64,000 nt of DNA from Halobacillus faecis. Lineage in GTDB: Bacteria > Bacillota > Bacilli > Bacillales > Halobacillaceae. The translations under genes were made by a program, and so were the position numbers. The stretch covers positions 109,549 through 173,548 of the forward strand of contig NZ_BJYD01000024.1 in the NCBI RefSeq assembly GCF_007991335.1. The letters run 5' to 3'. Of this stretch, positions 35,331-43,567 are shown piece after piece (the first letter of the stretch is position 1; each line of letters starts with the position of its first letter). A model generated the notes under the pieces. The model was not told where the DNA came from, made no database searches, and saw only the letters and a program-made list of their open reading frames with translations.

Positions 35331-35351
35331 GTAAAGATGTGTCTGCGTCAA
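35323..35351 (-). promoter_or_regulatory. Sigma-A promoter of the large S8 protease gene
   Basis: TTGACG (35346-35351) and TACAAT (35323-35328), read on the minus strand, are separated by 17 bp. Confidence 0.75.
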
Positions 35352-35465
35352 TGAATATTCACTCAATTTTGATAATTGTAAATACATAGGTTGAAAAGAC
35401 TGCTGTTAAATAAAACCAATGACCCATTTCAACAAATTGGAAAAGGTAACCAGTTAAAATATTTA

Positions 35466-35518
35466 TAAAAAAATAAAGGTAGAAAGCCCTATACCCATCA
35501 GGTGCTTTCTACCTTTAT
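35466..35518 (-). terminator. Terminator of the BsuPI-protease operon
   Basis: On the minus strand ATAAAGGTAGAAAGC pairs perfectly with GCTTTCTACCTTTAT across a 16-nt loop and is followed by seven T residues. Confidence 0.88.
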
Positions 35519-35575
35519 CCTAGTTATTTTTTTAGATTTCAAGTGTCCAACATAATCAGGGAGCAAGCTTTTCTA

Positions 35576-37639
35576 TCACTGGTAAAAAGTATGGTCAATC
35601 TTCCATGCGTAAGGTGCAGGGATAGGGACCGTTCCTCCTACGATATGGTACTCCTCTCTATGATCGAACAACCGTATATTTTTGCTTGTTATGATCTCTT
35701 GATTCTCCTGGGTAATCATAACAGGGCTTTCCGATTGAACGGCAAGAGGAGCTGCTGCCATAGCATCCGGGAAGTTACGACCAGTCACAAAATAAATGGT
35801 TCTCGCCTCTTCATTTCCAAAGATGCGGTGCATTTCATAATTCGTTGCGTAACGATCTTTTCCTGCAATTCTTAGAGGGTTCGGGTCCGGGAGCTCCTTT
35901 TCCACTTCTTCAGAAACAGGCACGGATCCTCCTACAATATAATTCTTCGTTATATTTTCAGCTTTCATATAATCACTCACAACACCCGGGATGCGATCAT
36001 GGCGCACATAAAGGACAGGGTATCCATTCATCGCGCTGTATCCGGAAGCAGAGAGAGCATCAGGGAATTCTTGTCCAGAAACAATGAACGCTTTATTGGT
36101 ATCAAATGGAATCAATTGATTGACAGCCACAGCTGTCTGGTACCGATCTTCCCCGAATATACGGTGAGTGTTGTATCCATTAGATGCCAAAGAAGATTGC
36201 ACGTCTTTCGACAAAGCGTTGGTCCCTCCAATAAGAAGCACATCAGACGCATCCAATCTTTCTAGTTCTTTTAATATCGAAGGTGATATTTCCTGCTTCA
36301 GTTCAAGCAGAACTGGACTGTTCAAATAAGAAGCGAGCGGAGACGCGGCTAAGCTGTCAGGGAAATCCTTGGCTGTGGCCAGGATAACAAACTTCCCTTT
36401 GACTTCTTTTCCATTAATGGTAAGCTCCTTCTCCTCCAAACCTGTCCACCCTTCTTGAGAAACTTCCACAGAAGTTTCAACGGAAGTCGAACCTGATATT
36501 CGTTGGTACTGTTTCACATTACTCAAGGTATCGCCTGCATGAATCATTCCATTCCCTAACAGAAACTCGCCACTAAGCTTTGTCGATGAGGCTTGTATTA
36601 ATTTGCCCACTTGTTTTCCTGTTAGATAGGGAGAGTTTTCTATCAGCAAAGCGGCAAGTGAACTCACATGCCCTGTCGACATGCTCGTCCCATCCATAGC
36701 TTCGTATCCACTTTCTTTATATGTACTCCAGATCCCTTCCCCTGGTGTCACTACATCCACGCCTGAACCATAATTGGAGAAGGAGGCCTTGGATTGTGTC
36801 TCTGTATTAAAACTTCCAACAGCCAGCACACCTTCAAGAGCGGCAGGATACAAGGTCTCATTACGGTTATCATTTCCTGCAGCCCCCACAACGAGAACCC
36901 CCTGCTCCTGTGCATATTGAATAGCATCAGCTAAACCGAACTTATAGTTATATGTACCAAGGCTCAAATTGATAACATCTGCGTCTTGATCAACTGCATA
37001 AGTAATGCCATCAATAAGATCCGTCACATTCCCTTCATTTGCTTCCATAATCTTCACGGGTAGGATTTTCGTTTTGCCGCGGGATACGGAAGCGACGCCT
37101 TCTTCATTATTTGTCAGTGCACTGATCAAACCAGCCACATGGGTGCCATGTCCATAATGATCTTCAGGCGGCTGATCAGGATTTACGAAGTTTTTCCCTT
37201 CCAATAGTTGTCCCTTCAAGTCCGGGTGATTCAACTGAACCCCGGAATCAATAACGGCGACCACTGTATCTTCATCAAACTTTTCCTCTTGGAAAGTCTC
37301 CCATCCTTCTTGGGCATGGATGGCTTCAAGCGTAACTTCTTGTTTATCGTAATAGTTGTCGTTAGGATACTCTCCTTGTGAATAAACCTTCGTATCCATT
37401 TCTATGTATTCAATATCAGGGTCTTTCTTTAAAGCAGCCACTTTTTTCTGAACATCTTCTTTACGCGTGGAAATAATATCTACAGGAGAAGAAGATTTTT
37501 TAGATGCAGCTGTAATTTTGTCTTTATATTTCACAATGATTTTGACTTCATTTCCTTCTGCTTGTGCCACTTCCGTATACGAAAAAAAAATAGATCCTAT
37601 AAGGATCATCAGGATAGCTGTGTACTGATAATGCTTCAT
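35576..37639 (-). CDS. Cell-wall-anchored subtilisin-like protease with CWB2 repeats
   Basis: The 687-residue protein has a signal peptide, an inhibitor-I9-like propeptide (VKIIVKYKDK to YIEMD) and a complete S8 domain. Asp is in VVAVIDSGVQ, His in HYGHGTHVAG, the oxyanion Asn in GAAGNDN and Ser in MDGTSMSTGHV. About three CWB2 repeats fill the last 300 residues (SLAASPLASYLNSPVLL, DALSASGYSAMNGYPVLY and DAMAAAPLAVQSESPVMI). It should be secreted and held on the wall. It lies 20 bp after a BsuPI-domain protein gene, so the two are probably co-transcribed. Confidence 0.93.
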   Translation of the reverse strand: MKHYQYTAILMILIGSIFFSYTEVAQAEGNEVKIIVKYKDKITAASKKSSSPVDIISTRKEDVQKKVAALKKDPDIEYIEMDTKVYSQGEYPNDNYYDKQEVTLEAIHAQEGWETFQEEKFDEDTVVAVIDSGVQLNHPDLKGQLLEGKNFVNPDQPPEDHYGHGTHVAGLISALTNNEEGVASVSRGKTKILPVKIMEANEGNVTDLIDGITYAVDQDADVINLSLGTYNYKFGLADAIQYAQEQGVLVVGAAGNDNRNETLYPAALEGVLAVGSFNTETQSKASFSNYGSGVDVVTPGEGIWSTYKESGYEAMDGTSMSTGHVSSLAALLIENSPYLTGKQVGKLIQASSTKLSGEFLLGNGMIHAGDTLSNVKQYQRISGSTSVETSVEVSQEGWTGLEEKELTINGKEVKGKFVILATAKDFPDSLAASPLASYLNSPVLLELKQEISPSILKELERLDASDVLLIGGTNALSKDVQSSLASNGYNTHRIFGEDRYQTAVAVNQLIPFDTNKAFIVSGQEFPDALSASGYSAMNGYPVLYVRHDRIPGVVSDYMKAENITKNYIVGGSVPVSEEVEKELPDPNPLRIAGKDRYATNYEMHRIFGNEEARTIYFVTGRNFPDAMAAAPLAVQSESPVMITQENQEIITSKNIRLFDHREEYHIVGGTVPIPAPYAWKIDHTFYQ

Positions 37640-37659
37640 GTTGTTTCTTCCCCTTTATT

Positions 37660-38157
37660 TTACTCTTGATCTTTCACTTCAAATTTAGCGATCTTTTTAA
37701 ATTTATTCTTATATTCGGATACAGACTCCACTTCTATTACATAGGATCCTGGCGGCAGCGGGGAGAGCATAATTTTTTCTGTGTATGTTTCTCCAGGTTC
37801 GATGACTTTTTCAGTCACTTCCTGTGTAAACATTTTCCCTTTTGAATACGTGTCGATAAGCTGACCTTTACCGTCTCTTACATAGTATTCATATCGCTGC
37901 CCTGATCGAAAGGGTAAAGTGATTGGCCCATCCGTATCGTTATGGATGGCGTATTCAAAATGGTTGGATTGCATTTTCGCCCCTTTCCATTCAAGGGTTG
38001 CATGAACTTCTTTCTTATGATCATTGGATGCCGGGGTCTCACTCCCTGATGTTTCTGAACTGGTGCGCTGTTGGGGGTTGTTATAGGAGGCGTTTACCCA
38101 CCAGACCGCCCCACCAAGTAATAGAATGAGAGATAGAACACTCCAGAATTTTGCCAA
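37660..38157 (-). CDS. Membrane-anchored BsuPI-domain protein (proteinase-inhibitor-like)
   Basis: A TTG at 38157, seven bases behind GAGGAGG, opens a 165-residue frame; earlier in-frame codons have no site. It has one N-terminal membrane span (FWSVLSLILLLGGAVWWV), a Ser/Thr-rich linker, and a BsuPI-type beta domain (FEYAIHNDTDGPITLPF, YEYYVRDGKGQLIDTYSKGK, EKVIEPGETYTEKI). BsuPI is the fold of the intracellular proteinase inhibitor of Bacillus subtilis. Here the domain lies outside the membrane. It is immediately upstream of the S8 protease gene, which suggests it inhibits or helps handle that protease. Confidence 0.8.
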   Translation of the reverse strand: MAKFWSVLSLILLLGGAVWWVNASYNNPQQRTSSETSGSETPASNDHKKEVHATLEWKGAKMQSNHFEYAIHNDTDGPITLPFRSGQRYEYYVRDGKGQLIDTYSKGKMFTQEVTEKVIEPGETYTEKIMLSPLPPGSYVIEVESVSEYKNKFKKIAKFEVKDQE

Positions 38158-38408
38158 GTCTTTTCCTCCTCTCATTTTCTTACAGTTTACACGCAATTCC
38201 ATCATTTTTAAATATATGAAGCTACTTTTGTTACAAACTTCTCTATAAACGCTCTCCTATTAACGTTCGTTTTCATACGCTCATGGAAAGGCAGCCGTTT
38301 CACCCATTTTTTCACACATTAAATGACTAAAAACAGGTTGGAATTTTATGTATTTAGGGGAATATACTTTATAGGCTGACCCATTCCAATAGAAGAGAGG
38401 ATGTATCG

Positions 38409-40952
38409 ATGAAGAATCTTTTAAAGGTAGTTGTCACGATGTTCTTCCTTTCCAGTCTGTCTATGTTCCTTGATCCTTTCTATGTTTTAGCTGAAAAAGA
38501 ACCTAAGAAAATTCAAAGCTTTCAACATGAGGAAGATCAATTCAGGTCACAGTTCAAGCCTAAAAAAGTTACGTCACAATCAAAGAAACCCATTCCTTTG
38601 GATCAGATTTATGATAGACAAATAATCATTAAAAAGAAAGATGCCGGGGTTACTCTAAAATTACATAAATATGAGGTTGTAGACAACGATGTTTTAGAGA
38701 AACTGGCCCCTGGAATGTGGATGACCGTTCGTATTCCTGAATCGCTCGATTATGAAGAAGAACTTATTACAATTGATGAGCTTCCTGGAGTTGAGTCTGC
38801 CTCTCCTGACCAAATCTATCAACCTAGTTACCTTCCAAGCGATCCTTATTATAGAAGTCAGCAGGATTACTTAAAAGAAATCGATATGGAAAGAGCGTGG
38901 GAAATTACTCAAGGAACCAGTCAGGTAAAAGTAGCTGTCATTGATTCAGGTGTCACTCCTTCCCACGAAGATTTGACTTCTCGTTTAACAGATGGTTTTG
39001 ACGGCATCTTGTCAGGGCCTGTACGGTCTGACGAAGTGGGGCATGGGACTCACGTAACAGGAATTATTGCTGCCAATGCGAACACCAAAGGGGTGATCGG
39101 CGTTTCCCCTAAGGTCAAGGTGGAGCCGATTAAAGTCGGTACACCGGATGGCTTGTCTACCACCGCCATTATAAGAGGCGTGCAGTATGCCATCGATAGA
39201 AACGTTGATGTTATAAACATGAGCTTTGGTGGCTATACACCCGATCCTCTTCTACAGGATGTTCTTTGGCAGGCCTATCAAGAGGGAATCGTGCTTGTCG
39301 CAGCTTCCGGAAATGATGATACGTCCGCTTTCTCCTTCCCTGCCGGTTACCCTTGGGTCATTGCCGTAGGAGCAACCGATACCACAAGAAGTTCAACAAC
39401 GGCAGCCGGATTCAGTAATTATGGGCTCCATATCGATGTAGCCGCCCCGGGAGTGGGGATCGTGAGTACTGACCGTTTCGGGAGTTATGGAAGTGGGGAC
39501 GGGACCTCCTTCTCTGCGCCGATTATCAGTGGTCTTGCCGCATTACTCAAATCGAAACACCCAGGTTGGAACCCGGATCAAGTTGAATTTGCCCTTCAAA
39601 ATGGTGCGGAACAGCTCTATGGGCAGGAATCCCACCCCTACGTTGGCTTTGGTCAGGTCAATGGCTATCAGTCCCTTACTACCACACTTTCCGATATGGG
39701 TCCTGATACTTCTACATGGTCGGTGGATGGAGCGAAGAAAATCTCGGCCGGAACCTATAACGAGAAGTTCAATTTCCCAAATGACAATGATTTGTATGCA
39801 TTTACGATGAAATATCCAGGAGAGCTTTCCATCAATCTTTCTCATCGCGCGAAACATATGGACCCTGTCATGAATGTCTATCAAGAAGTGGATGGTGTCA
39901 TTTATGAACTTTATTCCATAGACAGCCGTTATGAAGGCGAACCAGAAACATTGTCTTTTTATGCTGACAGAGGTAGGTATTATATTGGTGTGAGAGATTA
40001 TTATGCAAACTGGTCGAGAACAGCCTATGAACTGGAAGTGAAACAAAAGCTGGACCAGCCTGCTAGAATATACGGGAAAAACCGCTACGAAACAGCAGTT
40101 GAAATATCCAGAGAAAGCTTTAGGAATGGAACAAATACCATTGTACTTGCGCAAGGTCAAGACTTCCCTGATGCCCTCTCAGGAGCTCCTCTCGCCTATG
40201 AACTGGATGCACCAATATTATTGACACGTTCGAAAACCCTTAGTGAGGAAACGAAAAACGAGATTGAAAGACTTGGAGCAAACGAAGCTTATATTCTTGG
40301 AGGAAACGGTGCGATCGATGCAGATGTGGAAATGGAATTGAAACAGATGGGGCTGGAGGTGAAAAGGATATCAGGAGAAAATCGTTACCAAACCTCAGCC
40401 GAAATAGCTAAAGAGCTCCTCAGCCTTCAGGGTCGTTCTTCTTTTGATAAGGCTCTCGTTTCATACGGGCACAACTTCCCCGATGCCCTGGCTTCAGCTC
40501 CTTATGCTGCACAAGAGGGGTATCCAATCTTACTAACAAGACCACAGGCCTTACCAGAAGAAATCCGCCCGATTGCAAGTGGTGTAAATCAAGCGTTTGT
40601 TGTCGGGGGAGAAAGTGTAGTCAGCGATCAAATTCTTACGGATTTGCCAAACGGCGTCCGTTTCTCCGGAAGCAACCGTTATGCAACGGCTGTCGAGATC
40701 ATGGAGGGGTTGGACATGAATACGGATGAGGTTTTTGTCGTTACTGGGCAATCCTTTGCCGATGCCTTAACGGGATCTGTCCTTGCAGCCAGTCGTCAGC
40801 AACCTATTCTCCTTGTCCGCACTAATCAAATCCCTGGAGAGATGGAAGCCTTTATTGACCGCCATCAGCCACAAGCCTATACCATCCTCGGCGGGTTTGG
40901 AGCGATCAATGAAGAAGTCGGGGCCCATTTATTACAATTGTCTTTGGAGTAA
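38409..40952 (+). CDS. Cell-wall-anchored subtilisin-like protease with three CWB2 repeats
   Basis: This 847-residue protein has a signal peptide (LLKVVVTMFFLSSLSMFL), a propeptide, and an S8 domain with Asp in VAVIDSGVTP, His in EVGHGTHVTG and Ser in GDGTSFSAPIISG. A PPC-like beta domain (about residues 435-550) precedes three CWB2 repeats (IYGKNRYETAVEIS, ISGENRYQTSAEIA, FSGSNRYATAVEIM). It is divergent from the neighbouring BsuPI-protease operon and has its own start region in the 250-bp gap. It is a third wall-bound protease of similar design in 10 kb. Confidence 0.93.
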   Translation: MKNLLKVVVTMFFLSSLSMFLDPFYVLAEKEPKKIQSFQHEEDQFRSQFKPKKVTSQSKKPIPLDQIYDRQIIIKKKDAGVTLKLHKYEVVDNDVLEKLAPGMWMTVRIPESLDYEEELITIDELPGVESASPDQIYQPSYLPSDPYYRSQQDYLKEIDMERAWEITQGTSQVKVAVIDSGVTPSHEDLTSRLTDGFDGILSGPVRSDEVGHGTHVTGIIAANANTKGVIGVSPKVKVEPIKVGTPDGLSTTAIIRGVQYAIDRNVDVINMSFGGYTPDPLLQDVLWQAYQEGIVLVAASGNDDTSAFSFPAGYPWVIAVGATDTTRSSTTAAGFSNYGLHIDVAAPGVGIVSTDRFGSYGSGDGTSFSAPIISGLAALLKSKHPGWNPDQVEFALQNGAEQLYGQESHPYVGFGQVNGYQSLTTTLSDMGPDTSTWSVDGAKKISAGTYNEKFNFPNDNDLYAFTMKYPGELSINLSHRAKHMDPVMNVYQEVDGVIYELYSIDSRYEGEPETLSFYADRGRYYIGVRDYYANWSRTAYELEVKQKLDQPARIYGKNRYETAVEISRESFRNGTNTIVLAQGQDFPDALSGAPLAYELDAPILLTRSKTLSEETKNEIERLGANEAYILGGNGAIDADVEMELKQMGLEVKRISGENRYQTSAEIAKELLSLQGRSSFDKALVSYGHNFPDALASAPYAAQEGYPILLTRPQALPEEIRPIASGVNQAFVVGGESVVSDQILTDLPNGVRFSGSNRYATAVEIMEGLDMNTDEVFVVTGQSFADALTGSVLAASRQQPILLVRTNQIPGEMEAFIDRHQPQAYTILGGFGAINEEVGAHLLQLSLE

Positions 40953-41011
40953 GTCTCAAGAGATTCCTTCTTTCCATGTGGTGCAGAGGGATGAACATAG
41001 GTTTTAACAAA

Positions 41012-41047
41012 AAGAAGCCTCCACTTTTATAAAAGTGGAGGCTTCTT
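41012..41047. terminator. Terminator between convergent protease and nucleotidase genes
   Basis: A perfect palindromic stem (AAGAAGCCTCCACTTTTA arm) is followed by a T-run on the minus strand, ending the nucleotidase operon; it can also stop plus-strand transcripts of the protease. Confidence 0.82.
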
Positions 41048-41057
41048 ACATGGACCA

Positions 41058-43535
41058 TTACTTTTGTTTAAGTTCTTCTTCTACTTCCTCACTAACAGCT
41101 CCCGTACCACCAAGTACATGGAAGTTGTTGAGACCCATGTCCTCAATGACTTTTTGCGTAGCTTGAGGCAGTTGGTCTTCTTTTACAAGAAGCATCGATG
41201 CATCGTGCTTCGACGCCAGAACAGATCCTGCAAGTGCATCAGCAAAATTTATACCTGTTGCAACAAAAGCATTTTCTTCACTTGCCATTAGATCTTTAGC
41301 GATAACAGCCGCTGTTTCGTAACGCGTCTCGCCTTTATACCTTGTTGGAGCCGGCAACATGGATTCTACTTTTTCAGAAACGGCATTTGTACCACCGACA
41401 ATGATACTCTGGTCAAATCCACCAAGAGCGGTCTTTGTAATTCCAGGTAGTTTATCCGTTTGGGAAAGAAGAATCGGGTAACCCTCTTTAGCCGCATAAG
41501 AAGCTACAGCCAAGGCATCTGGATAATTGCGTCCGTCTGCAACAATGACGTTATCCGGATTGCCGCCTAGACGTGCCGCGATACTTGCAGCTGTGGCATA
41601 TCGGTTCTTACCGGAAATACGTTCCACATTCAGGTTCAAACCTTCTAGTTGATATTTCACATAGGAAGAAATGGCTCCTGTTCCACCTAATACGATCGCA
41701 TTCGTCGCACCAAGACGTTCAATTTCTTCTTTCACTCTTGCATCAAGCTTGTTCGATTTTGTCAAAAGAATCGGAGCATCTTCTTTATAAGCTAAAGGCG
41801 CACCAGCCAGGGCATCCGCAAACTGATCTCCTCTTGCAATAACCACGGTATCGGCCTGCTCCCAGCCTTTCTTAGAGATTTCAATCGCTGTTTCATAACG
41901 GTCTTGTCCTTGAATGCGTTCTACATCATTCATTTGTTCTGCTACTTGATCAATAATACGTCCTTCCACTTCTGGAGAAACGGTTCCCTGCTCCTCTAAG
42001 TACTCATTGAAGACCTCATAGTCAACAAAGAAAAGTTCTTTCATCTTTCCATTAGCTTTCGCTTCAGCAAAGGATTCATAACCATCTCCGCCATCCGCAA
42101 TGAATGCGTTCGTTGCAACAGTGTAAGTGCCGTTCATATCCAGAGCCTTATAACCATCGTCCGTTTTAGTCTGTACTTCCACAATACGGTCGCCTGCAGG
42201 CTGGTTACGATCAAACGTGTACTTCAAACCGGAGACCTGAGCAAAACGTCCGCCCATGTTTTCTAAATCGCTCACTCCATTTTCGAGTGAAGCCATTAGC
42301 TGCTCACCCGTCAATTCAAGAGTGACAAGCTGGTTTCCAAAAGGCATGGTTGTCAAAACTTCACCCATTGTAATGTCACCTTCACTGATGGATGCACGAA
42401 TACCTCCACCATTCTGGATCGCAATCGTTGTTTCAGGAACTGCTTTCTGAGCTTTAGCAAGCATAGAGTCCGTAATTAAGTTTCCAAGGTTTGTTTCACC
42501 TTGACGAACATCACTACGCTCTCCATTTAATGCAACAGTAGTTTCACCGACCACTTCATTCTTAAGTTCTTCCAGAGGCTTTTGAAACTCTTCAAGTAAT
42601 GCTTGAGCTTCTGCATTCGGCTGTACATCCGCTTCTTCAATATCAATCAGTTTTCCGTCCCATTCTTGAAGGACACCTTGATCATCAAAAGACACTTGTA
42701 GGTCACCTAAGTATTCATTGTATTCTCCTGCTTGTACAACGAGGGTAGGTTCGTCACCTTCGCCATCATTTAGAACCTCTGTTTCTTCCACTGTAGTGTG
42801 ACTGTGAGCGCCTACAACGACATCAATTCCTTCGACCGACTCAGCTAGTGTACGATCGTAAGTGACACCGATATGAGTAAGAGCAACAATCTTGTTAACG
42901 CCTTCTCCTTCAAGCATCGTTACTGTATCTTCCGCTTTTTTCAAGTAATCTTGGAATTCAATGTCTTCTCCTGGATTTGATAGAAAAGCTGTTTCTTCTG
43001 TCGTTAGTCCGAATACTCCAATCTTCTCTCCATCCACCTCTATAATAGAAGCTGGATAGATGTTCCCGCCTTCACCCGGCTTACCAATTTCATTTTTGAA
43101 CATGTCTTTTAGACTAACGTCTTTGCTATAGTCAATGTTTGCACTGACAATTGGGAACTCTGCTTCATCAATAAACTTAGCTAGAGGTTCTGTACCATCA
43201 TCAAATTCGTGATTTCCTGGAACCATAGCATCATATTCCATCATGTTCATGAATTGAAGATCAGCAAGACCTTTAAATTCATTATAGAAAAGCGTACCTG
43301 AAAAGACATCGCCAGCATCCAGCAATACTGAATTTTCACGCTCAGCACGAAGTTGCTCCACTAAAGAAACCTTCTTTGGTACGTTTTCCAAATGAGCGTG
43401 TGTATCGTTGCTGTGCATGATTGTCAGATCAAAATCTCCTTCAGCTGCTTTGACTTCCCCGGAAGGGAAAGCCAAAGTACCAAGAGCAATCGCCCCTGAT
43501 GCAGCTACAGTTGCAAGTGGTTTTACCATTTTCAT
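41058..43535 (-). CDS. Wall-anchored 5'-nucleotidase/metallophosphatase with three CWB2 repeats
   Basis: The 825-residue protein starts at 43535 behind AAAGGATG. It has a signal peptide (PLATVAASGAIALGTLAF), an UshA-type metallophosphatase domain (MHSNDTHAH, LLDAGDVF, VPGNHEFDDG, VALTHIG, VGAHSHT) and the 5'-nucleotidase C-terminal domain (NGGGIRASI, DGGDGYESF). Three CWB2 repeats follow (IQGQDRYETA, ISGKNRYATA, YKGETRYETA). Such enzymes hydrolyse extracellular nucleotides to nucleosides and phosphate. The gene follows the nuclease gene after 32 bp without a terminator, so DNA breakdown and nucleotide dephosphorylation are coupled. Confidence 0.95.
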   Translation of the reverse strand: MKMVKPLATVAASGAIALGTLAFPSGEVKAAEGDFDLTIMHSNDTHAHLENVPKKVSLVEQLRAERENSVLLDAGDVFSGTLFYNEFKGLADLQFMNMMEYDAMVPGNHEFDDGTEPLAKFIDEAEFPIVSANIDYSKDVSLKDMFKNEIGKPGEGGNIYPASIIEVDGEKIGVFGLTTEETAFLSNPGEDIEFQDYLKKAEDTVTMLEGEGVNKIVALTHIGVTYDRTLAESVEGIDVVVGAHSHTTVEETEVLNDGEGDEPTLVVQAGEYNEYLGDLQVSFDDQGVLQEWDGKLIDIEEADVQPNAEAQALLEEFQKPLEELKNEVVGETTVALNGERSDVRQGETNLGNLITDSMLAKAQKAVPETTIAIQNGGGIRASISEGDITMGEVLTTMPFGNQLVTLELTGEQLMASLENGVSDLENMGGRFAQVSGLKYTFDRNQPAGDRIVEVQTKTDDGYKALDMNGTYTVATNAFIADGGDGYESFAEAKANGKMKELFFVDYEVFNEYLEEQGTVSPEVEGRIIDQVAEQMNDVERIQGQDRYETAIEISKKGWEQADTVVIARGDQFADALAGAPLAYKEDAPILLTKSNKLDARVKEEIERLGATNAIVLGGTGAISSYVKYQLEGLNLNVERISGKNRYATAASIAARLGGNPDNVIVADGRNYPDALAVASYAAKEGYPILLSQTDKLPGITKTALGGFDQSIIVGGTNAVSEKVESMLPAPTRYKGETRYETAAVIAKDLMASEENAFVATGINFADALAGSVLASKHDASMLLVKEDQLPQATQKVIEDMGLNNFHVLGGTGAVSEEVEEELKQK

Positions 43536-43567
43536 AAAAATACATCCTTTCAAAGTTTCACAGTTTT

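Larger units (their letters stand above)
35227..35575. other. Intergenic region between two S8 protease genes
   Basis: No gene is present. It holds the promoter and leader of the large protease (minus strand) and, at its right end, the terminator of the upstream protease gene. Confidence 0.8.

Noticed and set aside
39543..40160. 205-codon antisense frame inside the S8 protease gene
   Set aside because: Shadow of a conserved coding region; composition is atypical and no start signal is present.
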